A DNA stretch of 64,000 nt, taken from Celeribacter litoreus. GTDB taxonomy: Bacteria; Pseudomonadota; Alphaproteobacteria; Rhodobacterales; Rhodobacteraceae. The notes under the pieces are model-generated. The model did not search any database and was not told where the DNA came from. It worked only from the letters and a program-made list of their open reading frames with translations. Shown here one piece after another: positions 47,131 through 55,833 of this stretch (position 1 is the stretch's first letter; each line of letters opens with the position of its first letter). The stretch covers positions 191,316 to 255,315 of the forward strand of contig NZ_JAIUFY010000015.1 of assembly GCF_020165855.1 (NCBI RefSeq), read 5' to 3'. The translations under genes were made by a program, and so were the position numbers.

Positions 47131-48219
47131 GTGACCGACCCCCGATTGGAAATCCGCAACATCCGCCGCCGTTTTCAGGGCCGCGACGTCGTTTCCGATG
47201 TCTCCCTGAAGGTGATGCCGGGTCAGGTGACGTGTCTGCTCGGTCCGTCGGGCTGCGGCAAATCCACGACGCTGCGGATCATCGCGGGCGTGGACATGCA
47301 GGACGAAGGCGAGATTTTCGTAGATGGTCAGTTGGTGTGCGACACAGTCTTCCGCGTTCCGCCGGAACAGCGTTCCATTGGCCTGATGTTTCAGGACTTC
47401 GCGCTCTTTCCACACCTGACGGTTGGGGAGAACGTAGGGTTCGGCCTGAAAGGGCATAAATCCGATAAAAAGGCCCGCGTCGAGGACCTGCTTGATAAGG
47501 TCGGGCTCTTGTCGGCCTACGGGAAATTCCCGCACGAATTGTCCGGCGGCGAACAGCAGCGTGTCGCACTCGCCCGCGCCCTCGCACCGCGCCCGTCAAT
47601 CATGCTGATGGATGAGCCGTTCTCCGGCCTCGACGAGCGTCTCAAGGACGACATCCGCGACAGCACGCTCGATGTGCTCAAGGCGGAGAACACCGCCGTG
47701 CTGCTCGTCACCCACGAGCCGCACGAAGCCATGCGGATGGCGGATGAGATTGCGCTCATGCGGGACGGGAAGATCGTTCAGCAGGGTGCGCCCTACAACA
47801 TCTACAACGCGCCTGTGGATCGCAAAGCGGCCGCGTTCTTCAGCGATATCAATGTGATCCGTGGCAAGGTCCAATCGCTCTCCGTCTCAACCCCATTCGG
47901 CAAGTTCCTGTGCCCCGGTCAGCCCGACGGCACCGAGGTCGAGATCGTGATCCGGCCACAGCATTTGCGTATCGACTTCGATCGCGACGGCCGTGGACCG
48001 AACCCGACACCGCAGGACGGCACCCCCGCACGGGCCATCGTGGAGCGCGCCCGCTTCATGGGACGTGAGAGCCTCGTGGAATTCCGCATGGACTATGACG
48101 GGTCGAAGCTTAAAGCGACGGTTCCGTCTGTGTTCTTGCCCAAACCGGGACGTGCGATGTGGCTTATGCTCCGCCGCGACCGCTGTTTTGTGTTCCCGCA
48201 AAAAGGCTCAGCCACCTGA
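47131..48219 (+). CDS. orphan ABC transporter ATP-binding protein, FbpC/PotA-like
   Basis: A 362-residue ABC ATPase of the CUT/FbpC type used by Fe3+, thiamine, spermidine/putrescine or 2-aminoethylphosphonate importers. Walker A is GPSGCGKSTT (about residues 35-44), the Q-loop MFQDFALFPHLTV, the signature LSGGEQQRVALARAL, Walker B IMLMDEP and the H-loop VTHEP. A C-terminal TOBE-type regulatory domain runs from about 245 onward. GTG start at 47131. No permease or binding-protein gene adjoins it, so its partners must be elsewhere. Its 3' end overlaps the convergent WYL regulator gene by 12 nt. Confidence 0.88.
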   Translation: MTDPRLEIRNIRRRFQGRDVVSDVSLKVMPGQVTCLLGPSGCGKSTTLRIIAGVDMQDEGEIFVDGQLVCDTVFRVPPEQRSIGLMFQDFALFPHLTVGENVGFGLKGHKSDKKARVEDLLDKVGLLSAYGKFPHELSGGEQQRVALARALAPRPSIMLMDEPFSGLDERLKDDIRDSTLDVLKAENTAVLLVTHEPHEAMRMADEIALMRDGKIVQQGAPYNIYNAPVDRKAAAFFSDINVIRGKVQSLSVSTPFGKFLCPGQPDGTEVEIVIRPQHLRIDFDRDGRGPNPTPQDGTPARAIVERARFMGRESLVEFRMDYDGSKLKATVPSVFLPKPGRAMWLMLRRDRCFVFPQKGSAT

Positions 48220-48921
48220 GGCCTGCGCCCGTCGCCAGATCAAGAAGTCCTCAAGGCGCGCTTCTGCATCCGCAAATATCGCGCCTGTGTCGATGACGGC
48301 TTCAATCCGGTCCAAACGTAACACGTCGAAGTGGCCCGTCGTTTCGCACCACACGCCCATCGTCCAAATGCGTCCCCAGAAGTCGAGCTGCAGCGGATGA
48401 ACCAGTCGCTGACGGAGCGTATCGTCGGAATATGTGATGCGCAGAACTCTGTGCGCACGGACCGCCTCGCGGAGCAGGGGCATATGCCGAAAACCGGATC
48501 GGGCATCCGCGAACGCATAAGGATGAACCGCCGCGCTCCAACCGGCCCCCGTCGCCTCCGTGTTCTCTGGCAAAACCGCGTCAATCTTGGCCGCGAGGCT
48601 CTGCGCGCTCGCCGCAAGTTCCGGATCGGACGCTTCCCCGAGGATCGCCACCGCGAGTGTGAGGGCCTCAAGTTCGGGAAGGGTTAGATTGATCGGCGGC
48701 AAAGTGATGGGCGCCGTGATCCGGTAGCCGACGCCGCGCTCCCCTTCGACCGGAAGGCCCGAGTCCTTGAGCGCTGCCATGTCGCGCCAGATGGTGCGCT
48801 CTGACACGCCAACCTGTTGGGCAAGCGCGCCCGCCGTGTGCAGCGCCCCATCCCGCAAAATCTGGATCAGCGCGTAGAGGCGCTCGCTCTTTTTCGGGCG
48901 GGAGGCTTTTGCGTTGCTCAT
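48208..48921 (-). CDS. HTH/WYL-domain transcriptional regulator (YafY family)
   Basis: A 237-residue regulator. The N-terminal winged HTH (about residues 10-65) contains ALAQQVGVSERTIWRDMAAL. The C-terminal WYL-type domain (about 130-225) includes LLREAVRAHRVLRITYSD and HPLQLDFWGRIWTMGVWCET. WYL regulators sense ligands or nucleic acids and often control DNA-stress or metabolic genes. The gene is divergent from tatABC across a 290-bp region with a candidate operator, and convergent with the orphan ATPase. Autoregulation is plausible. Targets are unknown. Confidence 0.88.
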   Translation of the reverse strand: MSNAKASRPKKSERLYALIQILRDGALHTAGALAQQVGVSERTIWRDMAALKDSGLPVEGERGVGYRITAPITLPPINLTLPELEALTLAVAILGEASDPELAASAQSLAAKIDAVLPENTEATGAGWSAAVHPYAFADARSGFRHMPLLREAVRAHRVLRITYSDDTLRQRLVHPLQLDFWGRIWTMGVWCETTGHFDVLRLDRIEAVIDTGAIFADAEARLEDFLIWRRAQASGG

Positions 48922-49029
48922 GCGTGCCGCGTCCGGGTGCGGCCGATATCTTCAAGTGCAATCATATGAATACGATTTCCCTTCCTCGGCGCGATTCGAC
49001 TGTGATGACCGACGCTAACGCGCTTTCAA

Positions 49030-49047
49030 CTGACATAAACCTGTCGG
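49030..49047. promoter_or_regulatory. candidate operator (CTGACA-N6-TGTCGG) for the WYL regulator
   Basis: CTGACA (49030-49035), 6 nt, then TGTCGG (49042-49047) form a near-perfect inverted repeat. It lies in the divergent region between the YafY-type regulator gene and tatA. The TGACA-N6-TGTCA layout is what I associate with YafY-type binding sites. Confidence 0.35.
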
Positions 49048-49212
49048 TAGGCAATTTCCAGCTTTTCACTCCGCCCCAATTCCGTGCAACTGGCCGCTCG
49101 GGGCGATTTTGGCCTTTTCCTCGGCGCTCAGCCCGCCTAATCCTAGTGTCCGCGAGACATGATTGTGGGGCCGAGGTGGCTCCGACGACAATCCGAAGAC
49201 ATGGAGAAAGAC

Positions 49213-49428
49213 ATGCTCAACAACATCGGCCTTCCGGGCCTTCTGCTCATCGCCGTCGTGGTTCTGGTGCTGTTCGGCCGTGGCAAGATTTCTGGCCTCA
49301 TGGGCGAAGTCGGCAAAGGCATCACGTCCTTCAAAAAGGGCATCAACGAAGGCAATGCCGAAATTGAATCTGAGAAAGCCGAAGCTGCAAAAGACGTGAC
49401 CCCGGAAGACGAAAAAGACAAGGTCTGA
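49213..49428 (+). CDS. tatA: Sec-independent protein translocase subunit TatA
   Basis: A 71-residue TatA: one N-terminal membrane helix ([20 protein letters not shown]), the hinge FGRGKI, an amphipathic helix [13 protein letters not shown] and an acidic tail. TatA multimers form the pathway for folded, twin-arginine-signal proteins. GGAG 7 nt upstream supports ATG 49213 over the ATG at 49201. It heads tatABC. The 90-nt gap to tatB contains no clear terminator. Confidence 0.95.
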   Translation: MLNNIGLPGLLLIAVVVLVLFGRGKISGLMGEVGKGITSFKKGINEGNAEIESEKAEAAKDVTPEDEKDKV

Positions 49429-49518
49429 GACCTGTCCGAGAGGTCGGTCGCCGGCCTCACGACTTTCGACGCCTGCCGTGTGCAGGTAGGGACGTGATTT
49501 GAGACAAGGCGGTGCGTG

Positions 49519-49977
49519 ATGTTTGACATCGGCATGTCAGAACTTTTGGTCATCGGGATCGTGGCGTTGATCGTCGTGGGCCCGAAAGACTTGCCGGGTA
49601 TGTTCCGGACGCTCGGGCGCTTTACGGCGCGGGCGAAAAGCATGGCGCGGGAGTTCTCCCGCGCGATGGAGTCGGCGGCGGATGAAGCCGGCGTAAAAGA
49701 AGCCACGGATGCGATCAAAGGGGCTGCGAACCCGAAGAAATTCGGTCTCGACAAGCTCAATGAAGCCGCGGACAAATTCGAGAAATGGGATCCGATGAAG
49801 GCGCCGGACGGCAAAGCCGCGCCGAAGACGACCGAGGCCCAGAAGGACGAATTGAGCCCCGAGCGCGCTGAGATGGCCCAAAAGATTTCGGACTCTGCAG
49901 CGAAGAAGGCCACCGAGCGTCTGGAAGCAGAAGCCAAGGCCACAGCAGAGACAGAGAAGAAGGAAGGCGACGCATGA
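49519..49977 (+). CDS. tatB: Sec-independent protein translocase subunit TatB
   Basis: A 152-residue TatB. The N-terminal segment MFDIGMSELLVIGIVALIVV is the diagnostic membrane helix, followed by GPKDLPGMFRTLGRF, an amphipathic helix and a long charged tail. TatB with TatC binds twin-arginine signal peptides. ATG at 49519 is used rather than GTG 49516. The stop overlaps tatC by 4 nt. Confidence 0.95.
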   Translation: MFDIGMSELLVIGIVALIVVGPKDLPGMFRTLGRFTARAKSMAREFSRAMESAADEAGVKEATDAIKGAANPKKFGLDKLNEAADKFEKWDPMKAPDGKAAPKTTEAQKDELSPERAEMAQKISDSAAKKATERLEAEAKATAETEKKEGDA

Positions 49978-50867
49978 GCGCGGATGATATCGACGACAGC
50001 GCAGCGCCTCTGATCGAACACCTTGCGGAATTGCGCACTCGGATCATCCGGTCCGCAATCGCATTCATCATCGGCATGGTGATCTGCTTTACCTTCGGGG
50101 GGCAGATTCTCGATTTCCTTTTGGTGCCGATCGAGAAAACGATGCGGTCCCTGGGCAACCCGAACCCTGTGATGCAATACACCGCGCCGCAGGAATACTT
50201 CTTCACACTCATCCGCATCTCCATGGTGGGTGGATTGGCGCTCGCCTTCCCCGTGATCGCAACGCAGCTCTGGCGCTTTGTGGCGCCGGGCCTCTATCGC
50301 AATGAAAAAGACGCGTTCCTGCCGTTCCTCATTGCCTCTCCGCTGCTCTTCATCGCAGGTGCAGCCTTCGCGCAATACGTGGTTGTGCCGCTTGCGATGA
50401 CCTTCTTCCTCGGGTTTGCGGATCTGCCTTCCTTCGTCTCCGCGCTTGTCGCGACGGGCGGCGATGTGGCGACGGCGACCGAAGACACCGGGATCGACAT
50501 CGTCTTTAACGGCAAGGTGAACGAGAGCCTCGACATCACGCTCAAAATGATCGTAGCGTTTGGCCTCTGTTTCCAGCTGCCTGTGCTGCTGACCCTGATG
50601 GGTAAGGCGGGCCTCGCGACAGCCGCCGGTTTGCGCCAGACGCGCAAATACGCCGTCGTCGGCATCCTGACGGTCGCGGCCCTCGTGACCCCGCCGGATG
50701 TCACGACGCAGCTCATCCTCTTTATCGTTGTTTACGGTCTCTATGAGGTCTCCATCTTCCTCGTCGCCCGCGTCGAGAAGAAGCGCACCGCAGAGCTGCG
50801 GGCCGCTGGCATCCTCGATGAGGACGAAGACCTCTATTCAGAGTTCGACGAAGACGATGACAAGTGA
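49974..50867 (+). CDS. tatC: Sec-independent protein translocase subunit TatC
   Basis: A 297-residue TatC with six predicted helices. The N-terminal APLIEHLAELRTRIIRS is the signal-peptide recognition region, and APQEYFFTLIRISMVGG and FALCFQLPVLLTLMGK-like segments (here VAFGLCFQLPVLL) are conserved. It has an acidic C-terminal tail (DEDLYSEFDEDDDK) and an extended loop (about 150-182) relative to the Escherichia coli protein. Its 3' end is overlapped by the DUF815 gene start. Confidence 0.96.
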   Translation: MSADDIDDSAAPLIEHLAELRTRIIRSAIAFIIGMVICFTFGGQILDFLLVPIEKTMRSLGNPNPVMQYTAPQEYFFTLIRISMVGGLALAFPVIATQLWRFVAPGLYRNEKDAFLPFLIASPLLFIAGAAFAQYVVVPLAMTFFLGFADLPSFVSALVATGGDVATATEDTGIDIVFNGKVNESLDITLKMIVAFGLCFQLPVLLTLMGKAGLATAAGLRQTRKYAVVGILTVAALVTPPDVTTQLILFIVVYGLYEVSIFLVARVEKKRTAELRAAGILDEDEDLYSEFDEDDDK

Positions 50868-51699
50868 TCCGATGATCAGAATTGCAGAGGCGCTGGAGCG
50901 TATGGCTCCCGCGCCTCTCGAAGCCCCCGATTTCAACGTCGCAGATGCCTATGTCTGGCAGACCGAACCTGACGCGCTTGTGCCGGTGAAAAAGGTTGCG
51001 AGGGTCGATATATCGCTCCTCGTTGGCATCAATCGCTCCCGTGACACACTTCTGGAAAACACGCGCCAGTTTGCAAAGGGCTTTGCCGCAAACAACGCGC
51101 TACTTTGGGGCGCGCGCGGGATGGGGAAAAGCTCTTTGGTCAAAGCTGCTCACGCGGCTGTTGTTGCCGAGGGCACGCCGCTCAAGATCGTCGAAATGCA
51201 GCGCGAAGACCTGCCCACGGTGGCACGCCTTCTGAACCTGTTGCGCACGTCTGAGCATCGGTTCCTGCTCTTCTGCGATGACCTGTCGTTCAGCCACGAT
51301 GACCAGCATTACAAGTCGCTGAAAGCGGTGCTCGACGGCGGGATCGAGGGGCGCCCCGAGAACGTCTTGTTCTACGCGACCTCCAATCGCCGCCACCTCA
51401 TGCCACGAGACATGATCGAAAACGAGCGCAGCTCTGCGATCAATCCCTCTGAGGCGACCGAGGAAAAGGTGTCCCTGTCCGACCGTTTCGGTCTCTGGCT
51501 CGGTTTCCATCCTTGTTCTCAGGACGAATATCTCGCCATGATCGACGGCTACTGCGCGGAGTATGGTGTCGAGGTCGACGCAGAGACACTGCGCGCGGAA
51601 GCGATCGAATGGCAGGCTACTCGCGGCTCGCGGTCCGGTCGTGTGGCTTGGCAGTTCTTCATGAATCTCGCGGGGCGCAAAGGCGTGAGCCTCGGCTAA
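50857..51699 (+). CDS. DUF815-family AAA+ ATPase
   Basis: A protein of about 280 residues of the DUF815 family, a AAA-like ATPase of unknown role. Walker A is GARGMGKSSLVKA (about residues 83-95), and Walker B is LFCDDLSF. FYATSNRRHLMPRDM matches the sensor-1 region. The start is ATG 50857, overlapping tatC by 11 nt. ATG 50872 is an alternative. A longer reading from 50698 would lie out of frame across tatC and is rejected. Probably cotranscribed with tatABC, which does not prove a link to Tat export. Confidence 0.88.
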   Translation: MTSDPMIRIAEALERMAPAPLEAPDFNVADAYVWQTEPDALVPVKKVARVDISLLVGINRSRDTLLENTRQFAKGFAANNALLWGARGMGKSSLVKAAHAAVVAEGTPLKIVEMQREDLPTVARLLNLLRTSEHRFLLFCDDLSFSHDDQHYKSLKAVLDGGIEGRPENVLFYATSNRRHLMPRDMIENERSSAINPSEATEEKVSLSDRFGLWLGFHPCSQDEYLAMIDGYCAEYGVEVDAETLRAEAIEWQATRGSRSGRVAWQFFMNLAGRKGVSLG

Positions 51700-51700
51700 G

Positions 51701-51727
51701 TTTGAGTATTTAAATCACGAAAAAGAC
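51701..51727 (+). repeat. 3'-end motif, copy 2
   Basis: TTTGAGTATTT followed by AAATCACGAAAAAGAC, beginning 2 nt after the DUF815 stop codon. It matches the copies at 51935-51961 (minus) and 60164-60189 (minus) over about 26 positions with only a variable triplet and single changes. Confidence 0.55.
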
Positions 51728-51758
51728 GGCGCGGCTCAGAAGGGCGGCGTCGTTTTTC
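51721..51758 (+). terminator. probable imperfect terminator after the DUF815 gene
   Basis: AAAAGACG on the left and CGTCGTTTTT on the right can pair with one bulged base around a GC-rich loop, and a T5 run follows. The stem is imperfect, so efficiency is uncertain. Confidence 0.45.
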
Positions 51759-51810
51759 GTTTAAATGCGTCATTAACTTTCAGGAGCTACATTTCACGTG
51801 CGGTACAGGC

Positions 51811-51912
51811 GGGAGCGCCGATGACCGCTCACGGAAAAGACGCCCCGGCCCGTGTGGCCGAAACCCTTCCGGAGTAGTCACAGTGCTACATGCCGGCGGT
51901 CGGGGCGCATCT
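51811..51912. ncRNA. candidate structured RNA (three-helix element), unidentified
   Basis: Several nested complementary segments lie in this gene-free gap. CGCCCCGGCC (51841-51850) pairs with GGTCGGGGCG (51898-51907). Inside are CCGG (51869-51872) with CCGG (51893-51896) enclosing GTAG/CTAC (51874-51877, 51886-51889), and CGGCC (51846-51850) with GGCCG (51856-51860) as an alternative. GAGCG/CGCTC (51813-51830) forms a further hairpin. Read on the minus strand, the outer stem is followed by TCTTTTCC, so it could be a structured terminator for nlpD or a small RNA. No known RNA family is recognised, and no promoter is assigned. Confidence 0.3.
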
Positions 51913-51934
51913 CCATAGTCTGATTAGGGCCTCG

Positions 51935-51961
51935 GTCATTTTCGTGACCCAAATACTCAAA
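51935..51961 (-). repeat. 3'-end motif, copy 3
   Basis: On the minus strand TTTGAGTATTT-GGG-TCACGAAAATGAC begins 1 nt after the nlpD-like stop codon. It faces copy 2 in opposite orientation across 210 bp. Confidence 0.55.
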
Positions 51962-51962
51962 T

Positions 51963-53144
51963 TCAGTTGAGGTAAGGGGTGGGGTCGACTGTCTGGGTGC
52001 CTTTGAAGACCATGAACTGCAACGCGTTGAACTCGTTCGCTGTCACTTTCGCAATCGTCTGGTCCCGCTTGACGCTGTCGCCTTTGCTCACTGAAATCTC
52101 ATCAATGAAGCTGTAGGCGGTCTGTAGCCCGCCGCCGTGATCCAGCACGAGGATTTTCACACCGTCCGCGTTGGTCGAGATGAGCTTGACCGTCCCGTCC
52201 TTCGCGGCCTTCACGGGCGTTCCTGAGGGAGCGGAGAAAAGGATGAACTGCGATGTGGTTTTGTTGTAGTCGCGAATGATCGCACCAGAGACGGGTTTGC
52301 TCATCTCGGAAGAGGACGTCTGGGTCGCGCCGAGATTGACGGCCGGTTCGCTGGCGGTGGCCGGAGGCGCCGCGCTCTCGGGTTCTGGCAGAGGTGCCGC
52401 AGCGGAAGGCGGCTCAGGGGCAACGCTGCCTTCGCCCGGGTCTGTTTCGACGGCCTCTGGCGGGGTGCTCTCGGAGGCTTTGACGGGGATCAGGAGGTAA
52501 CGGCCCTCTTCGACCGAGAGGTCCGATCCGAGCCCGTTCCAATCCGCGAGCGCGCGGACGGAGACCCCGTACATACGGGCGATGGAGTAGGCTGTTTCTC
52601 CTCGTTGGACTTGGTGGCGCACCGGTTCCACGCCATCGAGGGGCGCAGAGGCGGTTGCCTGCGTCATGGTGGCGCCAGAGGGCTGGCCGCTTTCGGCAGA
52701 GGTGATGGCTTCGTCTGCGAGTGTCGCAATATCGATCCGTTCACCGGATGCGATGGTTCCAGACCGTGTGGCGCTCCCGCCGTCGACACGGCGTGGCAGG
52801 GCGATCACTTCGCCGTCGCGCAGGATGACGTCTTCGGAAATACCGTTGTATCGCGCCAATTCAGATGGCGAGAGACCAACGCGATTGGCCACGTCGGTGA
52901 TCGTGTCCCCGCGGCGGGAAATCGCGACCTGATAATTCGGGTAGGAAATGACGCCGTTCGCATCAGGTGCCGGTCTTGCAAAGGTCGACGCTTGTTGAGC
53001 CGCGGGCGCGGTGGAAAACCCGTCTGCGAGGCCGCGCAGATCAAAATCCATCGGCTCTTGGCAGGCCGCGAGGGCCAGAAACGCGCAGGAGGCCAAAATG
53101 GCGCGCGCACCGTTCTTGCGGGGATGCATAGGGATACTCGTCAT
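51963..53144 (-). CDS. NlpD-like lipoprotein with LysM and degenerate LytM/M23 domain
   Basis: A lipoprotein of about 393 residues in the outer-membrane or periplasmic cell-wall class. A lipobox LAAC lies near residue 25-28. Two LysM peptidoglycan-binding motifs (about 72-115 and 175-220) are followed by a Pro/Ala/Glu-rich linker and a C-terminal LytM/M23 domain (about 290-390). The zinc ligands are missing: the HxH motif reads LQFMVF, and no HxxxD is visible. It is therefore likely a non-catalytic activator of amidases, like NlpD or EnvC. It follows surE and pcm, as nlpD often does. The ATG at 53144 has GAGG 9 nt upstream. Confidence 0.88.
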   Translation of the reverse strand: MTSIPMHPRKNGARAILASCAFLALAACQEPMDFDLRGLADGFSTAPAAQQASTFARPAPDANGVISYPNYQVAISRRGDTITDVANRVGLSPSELARYNGISEDVILRDGEVIALPRRVDGGSATRSGTIASGERIDIATLADEAITSAESGQPSGATMTQATASAPLDGVEPVRHQVQRGETAYSIARMYGVSVRALADWNGLGSDLSVEEGRYLLIPVKASESTPPEAVETDPGEGSVAPEPPSAAAPLPEPESAAPPATASEPAVNLGATQTSSSEMSKPVSGAIIRDYNKTTSQFILFSAPSGTPVKAAKDGTVKLISTNADGVKILVLDHGGGLQTAYSFIDEISVSKGDSVKRDQTIAKVTANEFNALQFMVFKGTQTVDPTPYLN

Positions 53145-53208
53145 CGCTCTTGTCCTCAATCCTCGGGGAGGTCCCCGTTCGCCTCTCTTTTAATGGAGGC
53201 TTTGATGG

Positions 53209-53850
53209 CTACTCTTGGCCCATGCCTTCGACCAATGGCACGAAGCGGACGGATCGAAGTTCTTCGTATTCCAGACCGCTTTCGAGTTTCGTCACTTTGA
53301 TGAGACTTTGGACCGTGTCTGACTGTCCCACCGGCAGGACCATGATACCGCCAGTTTTCAATTGCGCCAAGAGGGGGCCAGGTGGGTCCTCTGCGGCGGC
53401 GGTCAAAAGAATGCGATCAAACGGGGCCTGATCCGGCAGGCCGAAAGAGCCGTCGATGGCCATGGCCGTGATATTGGCAAGGTCGAGTTGGTTGAACCGC
53501 ACCTGCGCCTCGCGCACAAGACGGGCGTATCTGTCGACAGTATAGACGCGGCGCGCGAGATAGCTGAGCACTGCGGCCTGATAGCCGGAGCCTGTGCCGA
53601 CCTCGAGCACCTTGTCCCGTGGCTGGACGTTCAGGGCCTGTGTCATGAGGCCCACGACGGACGGCTGCGAAATCGTTTGTCCGCAGGAGATGGGGAGGGG
53701 CATGTCTTCGTAGGCGCGCTCCGCGAAGAGGCCCTGAATAAACATCCCTCGGTCCACCTTTTCCATGGCCGAAAGCGTCCGTGCATCCGTCACGCCCTTT
53801 GAGCGGAGCGTGTAGAGAAATTGCATCTGATCTTCGGCGTCCATGGCCAT
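53209..53850 (-). CDS. pcm: protein-L-isoaspartate O-methyltransferase
   Basis: A 213-residue SAM-dependent enzyme that methylates isoaspartyl residues so damaged proteins can be repaired. The SAM motif is [19 protein letters not shown] (about residues 83-101). [11 protein letters not shown] (about 53-63) and [20 protein letters not shown] are family segments. The ATG shares one base with the surE stop (TGATG). Complete. surE-pcm-nlpD is a stress-survival gene group in many Proteobacteria. Confidence 0.97.
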   Translation of the reverse strand: MAMDAEDQMQFLYTLRSKGVTDARTLSAMEKVDRGMFIQGLFAERAYEDMPLPISCGQTISQPSVVGLMTQALNVQPRDKVLEVGTGSGYQAAVLSYLARRVYTVDRYARLVREAQVRFNQLDLANITAMAIDGSFGLPDQAPFDRILLTAAAEDPPGPLLAQLKTGGIMVLPVGQSDTVQSLIKVTKLESGLEYEELRSVRFVPLVEGMGQE

Positions 53851-54632
53851 CAGAAGGCGCTCTCCAGTGCAGACAGTTCATCATGCGCTGTGAGATCGGC
53901 GCGCATCGGGGTCACGGAGATGTAGCCGGATAGGTTCGAGGTCACATCGGTGTCCGGTCCGGTGTCCACGGCCTGTTCCGATCCGCGCACCCAAAGAAAG
54001 CGCCGTCCGGTTGGGGAAACCTGCCCCTGCATGCCAAAGCCAGCCGTCTTGCGGCGGCCCTGGCGGACCACTTGAACACCTTTGACCTCGGAGGCGGGAA
54101 TGGGCGGAAAGTTTACGTTGTAGAACAGTTTGTAATCATCGCCGTCGCCCCAAGCCCCATGGTCGAGAAGGCGCTGGACGACGTCCACGCCATGGCGGGC
54201 GGCGGCTTCGAACTGATCATCAAGTTCTGCGTTTTCACGGCCGTAGAACTGGGAGAGCGCGATTGCATTGACGCCCTGAAGCGCCGCTTCCATCGCCCCG
54301 CCAATCGTGCCGGAATACATCGCGTTTTCGCCCGCGTTGTTGCCGCGGTTGACGCCCGAGAGCACGAGGTCGGGACGATCCGGCAAGATGTCGTACATGC
54401 CTGCGAGCACACAGTCCGCCGGAGAACCTTCTGCCGCCCAGCGACGCGGGCCGACTTCGGTGATCATCGTCGGGTGGGTGTAGGAAATGCAGTGTGCAAC
54501 GCCGGATTGCTCGAACGCGGGGGCGACAATCCAGACCTCTCCGTCAGATCCCGCGATCTGATGCGCGATGTCTTCGAGCGTCTTCAGGCCCGGAGCGTTG
54601 ATGCCGTCGTCATTGGTGATCAGGATGCGCAT
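53850..54632 (-). CDS. surE: 5'-nucleotidase SurE
   Basis: A 260-residue metal-dependent nucleoside monophosphate phosphatase. [16 protein letters not shown] gives the metal-binding aspartates (residues 8 and 9). [21 protein letters not shown] carries further metal and phosphate ligands. The ATG at 54632 has GAGGGG upstream. A longer reading from 54668 adds twelve unrelated residues. It heads the surE-pcm-nlpD unit and is divergent from the glyoxalase-fold gene at 54732. Confidence 0.97.
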   Translation of the reverse strand: MRILITNDDGINAPGLKTLEDIAHQIAGSDGEVWIVAPAFEQSGVAHCISYTHPTMITEVGPRRWAAEGSPADCVLAGMYDILPDRPDLVLSGVNRGNNAGENAMYSGTIGGAMEAALQGVNAIALSQFYGRENAELDDQFEAAARHGVDVVQRLLDHGAWGDGDDYKLFYNVNFPPIPASEVKGVQVVRQGRRKTAGFGMQGQVSPTGRRFLWVRGSEQAVDTGPDTDVTSNLSGYISVTPMRADLTAHDELSALESAF

Positions 54633-54731
54633 TGGGACCCCTCTTGCTCGAATTCCCTTGTCTTGCATACCTCCTTAAAGCAGCCTCGGAATCGCGGCAA
54701 GCCAAGCGCCGCCAATCGGAAGGAAAAAGAG

Positions 54732-55127
54732 ATGCCGCACCCGAGACTTGATGCGATTGCTATCTCGTCAACCAATGTTGACCGGAGCATCGCCTTTTAT
54801 GCGGCCCTCGGGTTCGACTTTGAGGGCGAAGGCGCGGTCAGAATGGACGGCCATGTGGAACCCGTGCGCAGAGCAGGAGAGCCGCGCCTCATGATCGACG
54901 GTGCCGATCTGATGGAGCGCCTGACAGGTGAAGCGCCGCGTGGGCCCAATCACTCGGTATTTGCGATGCTGTGTGACAGCCCTGCGGAAGTAGACCGCTA
55001 TACTGCACTCCTGGTAGAGGCAGGCGGAACCGTTGTCACGGCACCTTGGGATGCGTTCTGGGGCCAGCGCTATGCAACCGTCGCTGATCCGGACGGGTAT
55101 CGCGTGGACCTGTTTGCTCCGCTTTGA
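54732..55127 (+). CDS. VOC-family (glyoxalase/bleomycin resistance fold) protein
   Basis: A 131-residue vicinal-oxygen-chelate protein with two beta-alpha-beta-beta-beta units. Recognisable segments are AIAISSTNVDRSIAFYAALG at the start and ATVADPDGYRVDLFAPL at the end. WGQRYATVADPDGY matches the usual second metal-site strand. It could be a dioxygenase, isomerase or binding protein, and the class does not fix the substrate. The start follows AGGA 8 nt upstream. A longer reading from 54072 is antisense to surE and not real. Confidence 0.85.
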   Translation: MPHPRLDAIAISSTNVDRSIAFYAALGFDFEGEGAVRMDGHVEPVRRAGEPRLMIDGADLMERLTGEAPRGPNHSVFAMLCDSPAEVDRYTALLVEAGGTVVTAPWDAFWGQRYATVADPDGYRVDLFAPL

Positions 55128-55133
55128 AGTGAC

Positions 55134-55802
55134 TTAGAGGATGCCTGCCTCTTTCAGCAGGCGAGGCGCCTCGACAGACGGGTGGCTTAGGGCCTCCGTG
55201 TCCTGACCCGGGAAAAACCGTGCGCGTGTGGCGGTCGGCATCGCGTTCGGGCGCAGGATGTGGATGTTTGGGGCGGAGGCAACCGTATCGGTTTCCGCTT
55301 TCCAGCTTTGCGCCATCGCGATCTGTGCGGCCTTGGATGCGCCATAGGCGCCAAAGAACTTCTCTCCCGCATGCGGATCGTCAAAGAACAGCGCGTCGGC
55401 AGGGGTAGGGGCCATGTTCAGGAGCGGAGAGACCATCGGGATGAGCTTGCCCGTCGCGATGACGTTGGTGTTCATCGTGCGGTCGAAATCTTTCGGGTCC
55501 ATGTGGTCCGCAGGTGACAGAAGCTGCGCATAAACCGCCGTATGGGCCCAAAGATCAAGATGCCCCCAACGGTCGTAAATCCCGCGGCACAGGTGCGCCA
55601 TCGCATCCGGATTGGTGATGTCCATCGGCGCGAGTGTGGCTTGGCCACCCTTTGCCTTGATCCGGTCATCCAACTCTTCGAGCGCGCCTGTGGTCTTGGC
55701 CACGGCGACGATGTGATAGGTCGGGGCCAATGCCTCTGCGAGGAAAAAGCCGAGGCCGCGCGACGCGCCGGTGATGAGGGCGATTTTGGTGTTCTCTGTC
55801 AT
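55134..55802 (-). CDS. SDR-family oxidoreductase
   Basis: A classical short-chain dehydrogenase of about 222 residues. The cofactor motif is TGASRGLGFFLAEAL (about residues 11-25). The catalytic motif YGASK (about 155-159) is intact, unlike the SDR at 45215. N-A-G is replaced by WAHTAVYAQ in the adenine-binding region. The short end SHPSVEAPRLLKEAGIL resembles ydfG-like or csgA-like members. The substrate cannot be assigned. ATG at 55802. An in-frame reading from 55958 overlaps the DUF2199-like gene and is rejected. Confidence 0.88.
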   Translation of the reverse strand: MTENTKIALITGASRGLGFFLAEALAPTYHIVAVAKTTGALEELDDRIKAKGGQATLAPMDITNPDAMAHLCRGIYDRWGHLDLWAHTAVYAQLLSPADHMDPKDFDRTMNTNVIATGKLIPMVSPLLNMAPTPADALFFDDPHAGEKFFGAYGASKAAQIAMAQSWKAETDTVASAPNIHILRPNAMPTATRARFFPGQDTEALSHPSVEAPRLLKEAGIL

Positions 55803-55833
55803 GCGCGTGGTTTGGCCTGTCGCCGTTTCCGGG

